Assembly: GCA_947489425.1 (NCBI GenBank)
Contig: CANLDL010000002.1
Span: 620,001 to 684,000 of the forward strand
Direction: 5' to 3'
Length of the DNA stretch: 64,000 nt
Source: an uncultured Pseudomonadales bacterium
GTDB taxonomy: Bacteria; Pseudomonadota; Gammaproteobacteria; Pseudomonadales; Cellvibrionaceae
Part shown: piece by piece, positions 16,101 through 24,858 of the stretch
Numbering within the stretch: the first letter of the stretch is position 1
How the letters are laid out: each line of letters starts with the position of its first letter
The notes under the pieces: generated by a model
Told to the model about the DNA's origin: nothing
Databases searched by the model: none
What the model saw: the letters and a program-made list of their open reading frames with translations, nothing else
Made by a program: the position numbers and the translations under genes

Positions 16101-16265
16101 CAAGGTGCTGGAGCAGAAATGCGACAAGCCATTGGTATTGCAGTGTTTTACGGAATGATCGGCGTAACTATTTTTGGTTTAATCTTTACCCCTGTTTTTT
16201 ATGTATTACTACGCAAGATAGAAGTTGCATTAAAAGGGAATAAACCACAGGAACACACCGTATGA
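13104..16265 (+). CDS. RND multidrug efflux permease, AcrB/MexB type
   Basis: This 1053-residue, 12-helix proton-driven pump exports drugs or toxic solutes from the periplasm and inner membrane through the tripartite complex. Typical features are the NYFIDRPIFASVLSI start and the helix-4 pair of Asp in IGIVVDDAIVVVENVER, which carry protons. Two large periplasmic loops (about 40-335 and 560-870) and the C-terminal LRLRPILMTSIAFIMGVLPL segment are also present. The length is that of hydrophobe/amphiphile exporters (HAE-1). It starts 20 bases after the adaptor and overlaps the channel gene by four bases. The substrate range cannot be read from the sequence. Confidence 0.97.
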   Translation: MNISNYFIDRPIFASVLSILVFMAGGLAMFSLPIAEYPEVSPPSIVVSAQFPGANPAVIAETVATPLEEQINGTENMLYMNSLASSDGSMQLRATFAIGTDPDLAQQLVQNRVSQALPRLPELTRNLGVTVTKSAPDLTMVVHLRSPNNTYDMLYLRNYATLNVRDELAKINGVGQARLFGSGDYAMRIWLNPNRVAERDLNPSEVVNAIRRQNVQVAAGVIGGPPYGNDVELQLPINVKGRLQSKEEFENIIIKRDGNGVITRLSDVARVELDAQTYALRSMLNNQQAVAVPIFASPGANALNISRDVRATMKRLKETMPEDVDFSIVYDPTVFVRDSIKTVVTTLFEAVALVVLVVIIFLQTWRASIIPLLAVPVSIVGTFAFMSLFGFSINVLSLFGLILAIGIVVDDAIVVVENVERNVEQGKSPRNATIQAMKEVTGPIIATSLVLAGVFIPIAFVSGLTGQFYQQFALTIAIATFISTFNSLTLSPAMAALLLKPKSEQNDWLSKVMDFLFGRFFGLFNRLFAKGQNGYAKKVGVFTRRRAIMMGAFAILVGFTAYSFQIVPKGFVPAQDKGYLVSFAQLPPGATLERTEEVMREMADIALQQDGVAGAVQFPGLSINGFVNAPASGIVFVTLDDFDKRTTPERNGFAIAQALQAKFNEIDKAFIAIFPAPPVRGLGNVGGFKLQIQDRTDQGFEALDNAVKEVMAKANADPMLTRVFSNYNISYPQLFADVDRTKAEQLGIPIDELFRTMQIYLGSMYVNDFNQFGRTYQVIAQADKAFRAKPSDISALQTRSLNGEMVLLSSTVSVEESFGPEIASRYNAYRSADLNGDAAPGFSSGQAQNAITKILKDTLPPGIDFEWTELTYQQILAGDTAIFIFPLCLFLVFLVLAAQYESLTLPLAVILIVPMAILSAMLGLYVSGENNNIFTQIALFVLAGLASKNAILIVEFARELERQGKDIVTAAIEASRLRLRPILMTSIAFIMGVLPLVVSQGAGAEMRQAIGIAVFYGMIGVTIFGLIFTPVFYVLLRKIEVALKGNKPQEHTV

Positions 16266-17611
16266 AACCTTTTGCTATAACGAGTTTTCTGCTAGTACTG
16301 ACTGCTTGTACTGCTAGCAAGCCATTATCTGAGCCTCAAAAACCTGAGCAATGGGTATCTCCCGTACATTCGAATATTACTTTTACAGATACTGAAAACC
16401 TAAAACAGTGGTGGACGCACTTTGAAGATCCCACTTTAGATAAACTGATCGAAAAGATGTTGGCAAATAGCCCTGACCGAAATATTGCAGAGGCACGTAT
16501 TGCAGAGGCAAGAGGCATACGCAGAAGTACCCGATCTTTTTTATTCCCTCAGCTTGGGGCAAGCGCCGATATTAACCGACAAGATTTTGGCTTTGTTGGC
16601 CCTGGTAATTTTTCCGATAAAAGGTTTGACGCATCCTTTGAGATAGATATTTTTGGAAAAAATAGAAATAATTTACGCGCAGAAGATTCACGTATTTTAG
16701 CCCTGCAAAATGAGTACTACGACACTACTGTTAGCTTAATTGCTGAAATATCTCGCACCTATATTGACTACCTAGGTTCTGCCAAACAAGCGCTTATTGC
16801 ACAAAAAAATCTAAAGTCACAACAACAGACTTTAGATCTTATTCGCACACAAAAAGATTTGGGTGAAGCGACAAGTTTGGATGCAGAGCGCGCAGAAAAC
16901 TTAGTTAATACAACAAAGGCATCGATACCCGAATTCAAGCGCCTGACAAATAATGCAAGATTACAATTAAGTGTTTTGACCGGCGAGTCACCCAAAGATC
17001 TACTACCACTACTATCAATACCAAAAGACATTCCTTATCTTACCGTAAAACCATTACTATTGACGCCTTCTCAAGTATTAACAATAAGGCCCGATATACA
17101 AGCAGCCTCAGCCAATTTATTAGCCAACACCACATTAACTAAATCAGCAACAGCCGAGTTATGGCCTAGTTTTACACTGAGTGGTTTTTTTGGCGAGACT
17201 GAAGGGGCATTTACATCACCGACGACTGTTTGGAATATTGCTCTAGGTACAGCCGTTAACCTAATCGACTTTGGCCGCATAGAAGGTCGCATCGATGCCG
17301 CAAAAGCTCGCGAAAAAATTGCTTACGAACAGTATAAACGCACAATTATTGAGGCGATAACTGAAGTAGAAACGGCATTGAATGACTATACTTATATCGA
17401 TACCCAAAGAGCTTCTTTAGAAAACGCCTACAACAATGCAAACAAGGCGCTAGAGTTATCTCAAAATCTATATCGAGAGGGGGAAATCTCGTTTCTAGAT
17501 ATACTCGATGCGCAACGCACCGTTAATGAAGCAGACTCTGCACTAGTCACCTCAGAAGTGGCACAGGCAGAGAGTATCATTAGTCTTTATAAATCTTTAG
17601 GTATTTACTGA
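16262..17611 (+). CDS. RND outer-membrane channel lipoprotein, OprM/NodT family
   Basis: This TolC-like outer-membrane factor completes the tripartite pump. The signal peptide ends in a lipobox (LTAC at about residue 16), so it is lipid-anchored like OprM. The 449 residues hold two outer-membrane efflux protein repeats with long helices rich in Ala, Gln and Glu. The conserved WTHFEDPTLDKLIEKML region, PQLGASADINRQ and LIDFGRIEGRIDAAKAR segments are visible. The ATG overlaps the pump stop (ATGA), so translation is coupled. A second, TolC-like channel is encoded at 53889-55232. Confidence 0.95.
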   Translation: MKPFAITSFLLVLTACTASKPLSEPQKPEQWVSPVHSNITFTDTENLKQWWTHFEDPTLDKLIEKMLANSPDRNIAEARIAEARGIRRSTRSFLFPQLGASADINRQDFGFVGPGNFSDKRFDASFEIDIFGKNRNNLRAEDSRILALQNEYYDTTVSLIAEISRTYIDYLGSAKQALIAQKNLKSQQQTLDLIRTQKDLGEATSLDAERAENLVNTTKASIPEFKRLTNNARLQLSVLTGESPKDLLPLLSIPKDIPYLTVKPLLLTPSQVLTIRPDIQAASANLLANTTLTKSATAELWPSFTLSGFFGETEGAFTSPTTVWNIALGTAVNLIDFGRIEGRIDAAKAREKIAYEQYKRTIIEAITEVETALNDYTYIDTQRASLENAYNNANKALELSQNLYREGEISFLDILDAQRTVNEADSALVTSEVAQAESIISLYKSLGIY

Positions 17612-17630
17612 TTGAGAAAACCGAGTAAGG

Positions 17631-18305
17631 TTATTTTCTTCTAACTATTTTTAGTAAAAATTTCCAACTATCGACAACAATATGCAGTTTTCTTAATACG
17701 CGAAAGATCTTACGATCTTTTGAGTTAGCCGAATAATCATCATTAGCTATTGTAAAGTCTACAATTTTTGACTCATCAATAAGCTTTAAAAAATGATATA
17801 TAGGCAATTTAAGATAGTACAGAAAATCAGATTTATCACCAACAATAAAAGCTGCAGCATAGTCAATCATAAATAATTCATTATTATCAGAAATGATAAT
17901 ATTTTTCATTCTCACATCGTTATGAGTAACACCTGCTTGATGCATATCATTTAATAGCTTTTGTAATTTTGTATCTAATATCTCTGAGTCCCTAAATTGC
18001 TGCCTACTTGGATGTTGGCCGTTAATCAATTCCATAACAAACCCATCTTCGCCATAGCGACCGAGGAGCCGAGGAATACCATCAACATTTTTTAGACGCT
18101 GAAGTGCTTTGATTTCTCTATTTAAAAATAAACGACAGAGCGTTTTACGTAAAATCAACGGAGAGTGGCTAAAATCCTTTACAATGACCTCACGACCATC
18201 TGGCTCGCATTGCTCAATATAGACGCTTGCCTTTAATGAAGAGCTACAATCTTGTAGCATTTTAAGCTTTTTGCAGTCTTGATCTTGAAAATAACTGGAA
18301 TCCAT
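17631..18305 (-). CDS. small RIO/Kdo-kinase-like (WaaP family) protein kinase
   Basis: The start at 18305 follows GGTGA; the GTG at 18317 has no ribosome binding site. The 224-residue protein has a compact kinase core. VIVKDF contains the nucleotide-binding Lys, and the catalytic loop is HNDVRMKNIII, with HxD replaced by HND. MIDYAAAFI stands in for the DFG-type metal-binding Asp. This pattern matches the lipopolysaccharide kinase/RIO-like group of small bacterial kinases, which phosphorylate LPS sugars or unknown substrates. The glycine-rich loop is not obvious. No LPS gene is adjacent, so the substrate is open. It converges with the efflux operon. Confidence 0.75.
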   Translation of the reverse strand: MDSSYFQDQDCKKLKMLQDCSSSLKASVYIEQCEPDGREVIVKDFSHSPLILRKTLCRLFLNREIKALQRLKNVDGIPRLLGRYGEDGFVMELINGQHPSRQQFRDSEILDTKLQKLLNDMHQAGVTHNDVRMKNIIISDNNELFMIDYAAAFIVGDKSDFLYYLKLPIYHFLKLIDESKIVDFTIANDDYSANSKDRKIFRVLRKLHIVVDSWKFLLKIVRRK

Positions 18306-18500
18306 ATCACCAATCACTATTATCTTTTTACACTAATCCACTACCCGATGTCCTCAGACATACGGCACGAGAGGTTGTTCATAACGCTTTAAACACGTTT
18401 TACTTATTATTAGATGATTAAAAGACGAACAAGGTTACACTGTCTATTATAAACCGATTGAGTACATAACGGAGTAATTAATAAATATTTTTAATAAATT

Positions 18501-20093
18501 TTACGAGGAATGCGCTTTAATTAGGAAGCTTTCGAACTCTAAAGGCTTAACTGGACAGCTAAAAAGATAGCCTTGAGCCAAACCACAGCTTGTATCCTTA
18601 AAGTGCTCAAACTGACGATTTGTCTCTATACCTTCAACTGTCAACTGTAGATGAAGGCTATTGGCGAGAGAAATAATGCTATTGGTTATATGGACATCTT
18701 CACTATTATCTGGAATATTTTCTACAAAACTTTTATCTATTTTTAGCCTATTGAGCTTTAGCTTTCTCAGATAACCAATAGAGGAATAACCTGTACCAAA
18801 ATCATCAATGGCCAAAGATATACCCAAACGATTAAGCTCTAGCATTGATTTTATTGATGACTCTACATCAGTCATGATCGAGGTTTCTGTTAGTTCGAGC
18901 TCAATAAGGTGAGGAGAAATATCAAATTCCTTTAAAATAGAAGCAATCATTTCGGTGAAATTTTCTTTTTTTAATTGCTCGGCCGACATATTGATCGACA
19001 AAGGGATAGGGCAAAAACCAGCATCTCTCCAAGCCTTAATTTGCATACATGCCTGACGAAAAACCCACATACCGATAGGTTCAATTAGGCCCGTCTCTTC
19101 GGCAATAGGGATAAAATCACCTGGTGCAACATCTCCTACTTCGAGGCTATTCCACCTTAACAAGGCCTCAGCACCTTTTACCTCTTGAGTTTGTATATCG
19201 ATAATAGGCTGGTACACCAATGAAAGCTCACCGTTATCCATCGCATTACGTAAATGAGTGCGCACAAAGGATTTATTTTTAGCGCTAGAGTCAATCTCTG
19301 GAGAAAAGAATTTAAACTTATTTTTGCCTTCGCTTTTAGCGAAATACATCGCTGTATCGGCATTTTTAATAAGCTGCTCACTATCTACTCCATCAACGGG
19401 GTAAATAGCCACACCAACACTCACGCTGACATGCAGATTCTTGTTTGCAATTAAAAATGAGCCTTGCATTGCCATGGTAATTCGCTCTGCTAATGCCCAC
19501 ACCCAGTCTTCATTTTTGGGGGTTCTAGCAACAACAATAAATTCATCACCAGATATTCGAGCAAGGGTATCGCCACCGCGCAATGTGGTTGCCAAACGCT
19601 TGGCGATCTCGATTAACAATTGATCACCAGCATGATGACCATAGGTGTCATTAACCGGCTTAAAATTGTCGACATCGATAAACAATACTGCCGCTATATT
19701 ATTATGCCTTTTCGCATTAAATAACGTGTTCTCTAGCCTATCTAATAGCAGGTCTCTATTAGGTAAGTTTGTTAGGCTATCATAAAATGCTAATTTTTTT
19801 ATTTCACCTTCGGCTTTTAGACGTAAATGGTTTTCTATTTTTAAGTATTTTAAATTACGCAATAAAATAATAATGAGAGCCACAGATGAAATGATAAGCA
19901 ATGTAAATAATTCATCTAGCTCCCACTCTTCGTGAGTACGGCTAAATTCATATATAACTTCAAATAAATCGCCCTCAGCTGCTACAACAACAGTACCCAA
20001 AGCGATAACAATAATGATAAAAGCCTCAATATGCAGGCGAGACCTACGCTTGATAAATTGCTTAAGTTTGATGAGTGTTCTGTTTTGTTCCAT
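18501..20093 (-). CDS. membrane GGDEF-EAL protein (c-di-GMP turnover)
   Basis: The 530-residue protein has two N-terminal membrane helices (about residues 22-40 and 63-79) around a short periplasmic loop. A GGDEF domain follows (about 98-260) with the motif ISGDEF, where Ser replaces the first Gly. The EAL domain (about 275-525) keeps EALLRW, INMS, ELTET, DDFGTGYSS, KIDKSF and EGIE. The EAL domain looks catalytically complete. SGDEF variants can be active cyclases, so both making and breaking of c-di-GMP are possible. The periplasmic loop is too short for a known sensor domain. It stands alone. Confidence 0.93.
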   Translation of the reverse strand: MEQNRTLIKLKQFIKRRSRLHIEAFIIIVIALGTVVVAAEGDLFEVIYEFSRTHEEWELDELFTLLIISSVALIIILLRNLKYLKIENHLRLKAEGEIKKLAFYDSLTNLPNRDLLLDRLENTLFNAKRHNNIAAVLFIDVDNFKPVNDTYGHHAGDQLLIEIAKRLATTLRGGDTLARISGDEFIVVARTPKNEDWVWALAERITMAMQGSFLIANKNLHVSVSVGVAIYPVDGVDSEQLIKNADTAMYFAKSEGKNKFKFFSPEIDSSAKNKSFVRTHLRNAMDNGELSLVYQPIIDIQTQEVKGAEALLRWNSLEVGDVAPGDFIPIAEETGLIEPIGMWVFRQACMQIKAWRDAGFCPIPLSINMSAEQLKKENFTEMIASILKEFDISPHLIELELTETSIMTDVESSIKSMLELNRLGISLAIDDFGTGYSSIGYLRKLKLNRLKIDKSFVENIPDNSEDVHITNSIISLANSLHLQLTVEGIETNRQFEHFKDTSCGLAQGYLFSCPVKPLEFESFLIKAHSS

Positions 20094-20302
20094 AAGAAAT
20101 ACAGCAGAGCCTAACTAATTTAGAGAGATACAATCCCGGCAAAATAGCTTAGTGTTTATTTTTATTCCTAAATTGCCTGCTCAGGCTATTAATAAATGTA
20201 CAGGCGTTACCTGAGAATAGACGATGATCAATAATTATGCAATAAACTAAAAAGGGGGGAATTGATGATTGAACGACTCTGTCATTTATAGCCAAGCTCA
20301 AA

Positions 20303-20329
20303 AATATCCATGAAAAATGAATGGATATT
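20303..20329. repeat. 9-bp perfect inverted repeat
   Basis: AATATCCAT (20303-20311) and ATGGATATT (20321-20329) flank a 9-base loop in the gap between the divergent GGDEF-EAL and parvulin genes. On the minus strand the second arm is followed by TTT. It may be a protein-binding site or a weak hairpin; no function is assigned. Confidence 0.4.
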
Positions 20330-20443
20330 CAGACTGCATCCATTTATTTCTTTTATAGCGACAAGTAATTATAATGATTCTTTAGACTATTATAGCCTCA
20401 TTTATCATGAGCTAATTTATACCCCCCTACACAGGAAAACACT

Positions 20444-20725
20444 ATGCCTAGAGCAAGCGCACGACATATATTGGTTGATACAGAAGAGAAGTGCTTGGCA
20501 CTTAAACAAGAGATAGAAAATGGAAAAGCTTTTACTGATGCAGCAAAAGAGCATTCTAGCTGCCCATCTGGCGCCAATGGAGGGGAATTAGGGGAGTTTG
20601 GTCAAGGTCAAATGGTACCTGAGTTTGATAAAGTCGTATTTAACGATGCGCTAAATACTGTGCATGGTCCTGTTCAAACCCAGTTTGGCTACCATCTACT
20701 TGAGATTACCAGCCGCTCCGAATAA
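20444..20725 (+). CDS. ppiC: parvulin-type peptidyl-prolyl isomerase PpiC
   Basis: This 93-residue cytosolic stand-alone parvulin catalyses cis/trans isomerisation at proline bonds. It shows the full domain: ARHILVDTEEKC at the start, the SCPSGANGGELGEFGQGQMVPEFDKVVF core and the QTQFGYHLLEI end with the conserved His. The length equals E. coli PpiC. AGGAAA precedes the ATG by seven bases. The gene is monocistronic; a short gap with a GGGCTTTAGCCC-type stem separates it from the HopJ-family gene. Confidence 0.96.
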   Translation: MPRASARHILVDTEEKCLALKQEIENGKAFTDAAKEHSSCPSGANGGELGEFGQGQMVPEFDKVVFNDALNTVHGPVQTQFGYHLLEITSRSE

Positions 20726-20790
20726 TAACGACTATGGCATTACTGGGCTTTAGCCCTGTAATGCTGCTTTTTTGATTAGGCTTGTAAAAT

Positions 20791-21153
20791 ATGACACTAG
20801 AAGATTTACATTTACAATTACAACAAGAACCAACATCAATAGAGTTTGCAGATGTCATTGCGCTTATTGGTGAACTATACAATTACACCCCCACGCGCTT
20901 TAGCAATGGTAAAGGTGAGAATACCGTCATTAATGAAGCCGGCAGTAACGAAGGCTCCTGCAAAATATTTGCATTCTCTCAGCTAAATAATTTTTCTGAG
21001 GAAGCAACCCTCGCTTGCTTTGGTGCTTTTTACCGCAATGATGTACTCAGTAATCCAGAAGGCGATGACCACTCCAATATACGTTCATTTATAAAGTATG
21101 GTTGGGCCGGCATTAGCTTTGATCAACAAGCTCTAAGCCCTAAAAATATATAA
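20791..21153 (+). CDS. HopJ type III effector family protein
   Basis: The 120 residues match the HopJ family: FADVIALIGELYNYTPTRFSNG near the start, NEAGSNEGSCKIFAFSQLNNFSE in the middle and CFGAFYRNDVLSNPEGDDHSNIRSF before a GWAGISF tail. Despite the name, family members are common chromosomal proteins in non-pathogenic gammaproteobacteria, and no type III system is visible here. The function is unknown. It lies 65 bases after ppiC and could be co-transcribed. Confidence 0.9.
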   Translation: MTLEDLHLQLQQEPTSIEFADVIALIGELYNYTPTRFSNGKGENTVINEAGSNEGSCKIFAFSQLNNFSEEATLACFGAFYRNDVLSNPEGDDHSNIRSFIKYGWAGISFDQQALSPKNI

Positions 21154-21155
21154 AG

Positions 21156-21569
21156 TTATTGATCGACATCATCCACATCTGCCTGACCAGAAATGCGACG
21201 ACGGATGTGGGACCAAGACATACCAATAGCCAAAACAAAAGCACATATGACAAGCACAATATAAACAAATACCTGACTACCTAAGCTCACAAGATTAAAA
21301 TCAATTGCCAGCCACACAAAGCAAGCCAATAGCAAAGTTACTAAACTCACACCTATAATTCCTAGCGAGCGCATGGTCGCACGTAAAAATATCAACCAGC
21401 CAATAGTTAACCCAATGCCAGCAATCAGTAACAATGGCAAGCTGCTGTCGCCTCTATTAATTACCCAGTGATAATACGAATAGCCCGACGGGTTAAATGT
21501 CGCGAAAACCAAAAATGTCGATACAATAAAACGTATAAGTACACCAGATAATTTAAATGCCTGACTCAT
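21156..21569 (-). CDS. DUF6524 family inner-membrane protein
   Basis: The 137-residue protein has four hydrophobic helices (about residues 10-24, 45-60, 70-92, 98-115). Its opening, VLIRFIVSTFLVFATFNPSGYSYYHW, is characteristic of the DUF6524 group as I recall it. The tail is short and acidic (ADVDDVDQ) and probably cytoplasmic. The function is unknown. Its stop lies two bases from the convergent HopJ-family stop. Confidence 0.75.
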   Translation of the reverse strand: MSQAFKLSGVLIRFIVSTFLVFATFNPSGYSYYHWVINRGDSSLPLLLIAGIGLTIGWLIFLRATMRSLGIIGVSLVTLLLACFVWLAIDFNLVSLGSQVFVYIVLVICAFVLAIGMSWSHIRRRISGQADVDDVDQ

Positions 21570-21773
21570 AATTTATTTTTTATTCCTATTTGATGTTATC
21601 TTGATAAATCTTGCCGTAGCTAAGCATATCTTATTTGGCTAGTTTGTCAGCTTTCTTAAACTGAATCAATCAGGCTCAGCTATCCTAGATATGTGCAATA
21701 AAGAGTAAACCTCCACTTCTCATTGGTATTTCATTGTATAGTAGCGACTAACTACTATTACAAGCCTTTAAAC

Positions 21774-22802
21774 ATGCAAACAGACTATACGAAACTTACA
21801 CCAGATGTTGTCATCAACGCCATTGAAAGCACGGGCTATTGGAGTGACTCACGTATATTGGCACTGAATAGTTATGAAAATCGCGTATATCAAATCGGTA
21901 TAGAAGCAGTAAAAGCAGATAACCTTGAGAACCACAACCTACCAAAAGACAACTCGGGTAAGCTGTCTCCTGTTATTGCCAAGTTTTATCGCCCAAATCG
22001 CTGGAGTAATGAACAAATTATAGAGGAGCACCAATTTACACAACAACTCTTTGATTTAGATATACCTGTTGTACCTCCTCTTCAATTTGCACAAAAAACA
22101 CTACTCGATTACGAAGGCTATCGTTTCTCGGTGTATCCACGGCGAGGGGGACATGCCCCCGAACTAGATAACGGTGATCACCTCGAAATCATTGGACGGT
22201 TTATTGGGAGAATTCATAATGTTAGCCAGTACCAACCCTTTAAACACCGCCCAAGTGTCGACATCCAAAGCTATGCTATCGACAGTCGTGAATTCTTGTT
22301 GGAGAATAACTTTATTCCAGGGGATTTAATCCCCGCCTACGAGACAATCACACGCGACATTATCAAACATTTAAAAGATGTATTTGATAAAACAGCTTAC
22401 AAAACTATTGGCTTACATGGCGATTGCCACCCAGGCAATATTTTATGGCGTGACGATCACGCACATTTTGTTGACTTTGACGATGCACGTAACGGCCCAG
22501 CTATCCAAGACCTTTGGATGTTACTCTCTGGAGATTACTCACAACGGTGTTTGCAAATAGCCGATATTTTGGAGGGCTATACGGATTTTTGTGATTTTGA
22601 CCCAGTCGAGCTTAACCTCATTGAGCCATTACGTGCTATGCGCCTACTTCACTATGCCGCTTGGCTTGCGAGGCGCTGGGATGACCTTGCCTTCCCACAT
22701 AATTTTCCTTGGTTTAATACTGAACGTTATTGGGCTGAACATATCTTATCTTTGAGAGAGCAATTAGCCGCACTAAACGAGCCTGTTATTAAGTGGCTAT
22801 GA
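21774..22802 (+). CDS. srkA: stress response kinase SrkA (YihE)
   Basis: SrkA is a Ser/Thr kinase of the choline-kinase-like fold that protects cells from programmed death under envelope stress in E. coli. ATG 21774 is chosen over the longer frame, which has a non-homologous leader. Its sequence TPDVVINAIESTGYWSDSRILALNSYENRVYQIG matches the family start when read in parts. The catalytic loop LHGDCHPGNILW and metal-binding FVDFDDARNGP are intact, and FYRPNRWS and RLLHYAAWLARRWDD also agree. The 342-residue length is usual. It stands alone before cysE. Confidence 0.92.
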   Translation: MQTDYTKLTPDVVINAIESTGYWSDSRILALNSYENRVYQIGIEAVKADNLENHNLPKDNSGKLSPVIAKFYRPNRWSNEQIIEEHQFTQQLFDLDIPVVPPLQFAQKTLLDYEGYRFSVYPRRGGHAPELDNGDHLEIIGRFIGRIHNVSQYQPFKHRPSVDIQSYAIDSREFLLENNFIPGDLIPAYETITRDIIKHLKDVFDKTAYKTIGLHGDCHPGNILWRDDHAHFVDFDDARNGPAIQDLWMLLSGDYSQRCLQIADILEGYTDFCDFDPVELNLIEPLRAMRLLHYAAWLARRWDDLAFPHNFPWFNTERYWAEHILSLREQLAALNEPVIKWL

Positions 22803-22959
22803 ATACGCGATTATTCGGAAGCTGGTAACAAGCTAACAATCGCTAAGCAGCAACAAAAATAGTGGCAACACTAAAGCGGACGATAATATACTGTGAGCTA
22901 CAAGTCCGTGTTATCGAACAATAACCTTATCGAGTCAAACGCAAACAGCGAGAACAACA

Positions 22960-23748
22960 ATGCCAAACCAAGACAACGTATGGGATATGATAAGAAAAAC
23001 CTCCGAGGAACAAGCAGCAAAAGAGCCGATACTTGCTAGCTTTCTACATGCCACGGTACTTAATCATAACTCATTAGAAGATGCCCTGAGCTTTCATTTG
23101 GCAAACAAGCTCGATAGCCCAGCAGCACCCGCATTATTGATTCGTGAAATGATCGAAGAGGCACTGGATGCTTCGAGCCAAATTAGCGAGGCAGTAAGAG
23201 CCGATATTATTGCGACTTATGAACGTGACTCTGCCTGCGACTGCGTATCGACTCCACTATTATTTTATAAAGGTTTTCATGCATTACAAGCTTATCGTGT
23301 GGCCAATTGGTTATGGAACGATAAGCGTCATCACATTGCTTTATTTTTACAGAATCATATTTCTACAGCATTTAGTATTGATATCCATCCTGCCGCTAAA
23401 ATTGGCAAGGGCATTATGCTCGATCATGGCTCGGGCATTGTTATCGGCGAAACAGCCGTAGTGGATGATAACGTCTCGATCATGCAATCAGTTACCTTAG
23501 GAGGTACCGGTAAAGATAGTGGTGATCGCCACCCTAAAATACGTAAGGGTGTTTTGATTGGTGCAGGCTCAAAGATTTTGGGCAATATAGAAATTGGAGA
23601 AGGCGTACATATTATTTCTGGTAGTGTCGTCTTAAAAGACATACCACCGCATAAAGTAATTGCTGGAGTACCTGCGAGTATTATTGGGGATGCATTAGTA
23701 CAACAACCTGCATTAGATATGCGCCAAGACTTAAGCTGCAAACATTGA
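22960..23748 (+). CDS. cysE: serine O-acetyltransferase CysE
   Basis: CysE acetylates serine with acetyl-CoA to give O-acetylserine, the first step of cysteine synthesis. The 262-residue protein has an N-terminal helical domain (about 1-140, with SFHLANKL). A left-handed beta-helix of hexapeptide repeats follows (about 140-235), including DIHPAAKIGKGIMLDHGSGI, where the catalytic DH pair lies, and TLGGTGKDSGDRHPKI. The C-terminal tail can bind cysteine synthase; here it ends in CKH rather than the usual Ile, which may weaken that complex. The length is normal for the short gammaproteobacterial type. It is monocistronic. Confidence 0.95.
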   Translation: MPNQDNVWDMIRKTSEEQAAKEPILASFLHATVLNHNSLEDALSFHLANKLDSPAAPALLIREMIEEALDASSQISEAVRADIIATYERDSACDCVSTPLLFYKGFHALQAYRVANWLWNDKRHHIALFLQNHISTAFSIDIHPAAKIGKGIMLDHGSGIVIGETAVVDDNVSIMQSVTLGGTGKDSGDRHPKIRKGVLIGAGSKILGNIEIGEGVHIISGSVVLKDIPPHKVIAGVPASIIGDALVQQPALDMRQDLSCKH

Positions 23749-23790
23749 TAACTCAATACTAGGTCTTGGCTCTCTTGATACTAAAAATTG

Positions 23791-24741
23791 CTATACCGTA
23801 AAACTTAACACTTGGCTTATGTCCGATTTTTGCTCCAGTATCATTAGCAGGCGATCGATCCCTAGTGCAACACCAGCACATGCTGGCATTCCAAAATCAA
23901 GCGCAGCCACTAGGTTTTTATCATAGGGCACTACCGGTAAATTATGTTTTGCTCTGTAGGCTACATCATCTTCAAAGCGCTTTTTTTGTTCGGCTGCATC
24001 GGTTAATTCAAAATAGCCATTGGCTAATTCCATACCCTGCAAGTACACCTCAAAGCGCCTTGCGATAAGCTGACCTTGCTCGTTTTCTCCAAGCTTTGCG
24101 AGCGCTGCTTGCTCGACAGGGTAGTCATATACACATAAAAACTTATTGGCTAGCTTTGGCTCGATGATGTGGGTCATTAACAAATCAAAACAAGTGGATT
24201 TATCGGCCAATTCAAAATCAACAGCAATGTTGTCTTTAACCACTTTTTTTAAACCATCTAATGAAATCGCGTGAGGGTCAACATTAAGGTAGCATAGGTA
24301 CAAATCTCGGTAGCTAGTTTTTTCAGGCTCAATATCAGGCATCAATAAGGTAACAATGTTTTCAAGCTCTGCTATTAACTGATGCTCATCCCAACCTACG
24401 CGGTACCACTCTAGTAAAGTGAACTCAGGGTTATGTTTTTTGCCACGCTCCCCCTGCCTAAAAGCTTTACCTAACCAATAAACATCACCACTACCACTGG
24501 CCAGCAAACGTTTTAAAAAAAACTCTGGGGATGTTTGCAAATAACAAAGTTGCTTATCGACTGTTGTCGTTAAGCTTTCAATAAAAGGGTCAACCGTTGC
24601 AAATGGGCTAATAATAGGTGTGTCGACCTCTAACACATCGCGTTCGGAGAAGAAGTCACGAATAAAACGATAGAGGCGCGCACGTACTTTAAGCGTATTG
24701 AGATCTGCATTGGGCTGCCAGAGATTATCTTTATTCATCAC
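23791..24741 (-). CDS. epmA: elongation factor P beta-lysine ligase EpmA
   Basis: EpmA is a lysyl-tRNA-synthetase paralogue that attaches (R)-beta-lysine to Lys34 of EF-P. The 316 residues contain only the class II catalytic core, without the tRNA-binding domain. Motif 2 is visible in FRQGERGKKHNPEFTLLEWY and motif 3 in GVALGIDRLLM. FAVTVDPF-like TVDPFIES and the ELANGYFELTDA segment are also family marks. It lies downstream of efp on the same strand, and epmB is divergent from efp, so all three modification genes are together. Confidence 0.96.
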   Translation of the reverse strand: MMNKDNLWQPNADLNTLKVRARLYRFIRDFFSERDVLEVDTPIISPFATVDPFIESLTTTVDKQLCYLQTSPEFFLKRLLASGSGDVYWLGKAFRQGERGKKHNPEFTLLEWYRVGWDEHQLIAELENIVTLLMPDIEPEKTSYRDLYLCYLNVDPHAISLDGLKKVVKDNIAVDFELADKSTCFDLLMTHIIEPKLANKFLCVYDYPVEQAALAKLGENEQGQLIARRFEVYLQGMELANGYFELTDAAEQKKRFEDDVAYRAKHNLPVVPYDKNLVAALDFGMPACAGVALGIDRLLMILEQKSDISQVLSFTV

Positions 24742-24790
24742 TATTTCCCATTATTGCCTACATCTACAATGTAAACCTACGATACGAATA

Positions 24791-24821
24791 AAAAAGGCTC
24801 GCCATTATTGGCAAGCCTTTT
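24791..24821 (-). terminator. intrinsic terminator of efp
   Basis: AAAAGGCT-C-GCC and GGC-A-AGCCTTTT form a hairpin with one internal mismatch and a 6-base loop. On the minus strand it ends in a run of six T (plus-strand A at 24790-24795). It lies 38 bases beyond the efp stop, so efp and epmA are probably separate transcripts. Confidence 0.8.
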
Positions 24822-24858
24822 CATCACTTTAATAACAAAGTAGATTCTATACTGTAGC

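Noticed and set aside
20310..20516. 68-residue frame overlapping ppiC
   Set aside because: It overlaps the start of a certain gene in another frame and has no supporting signal.
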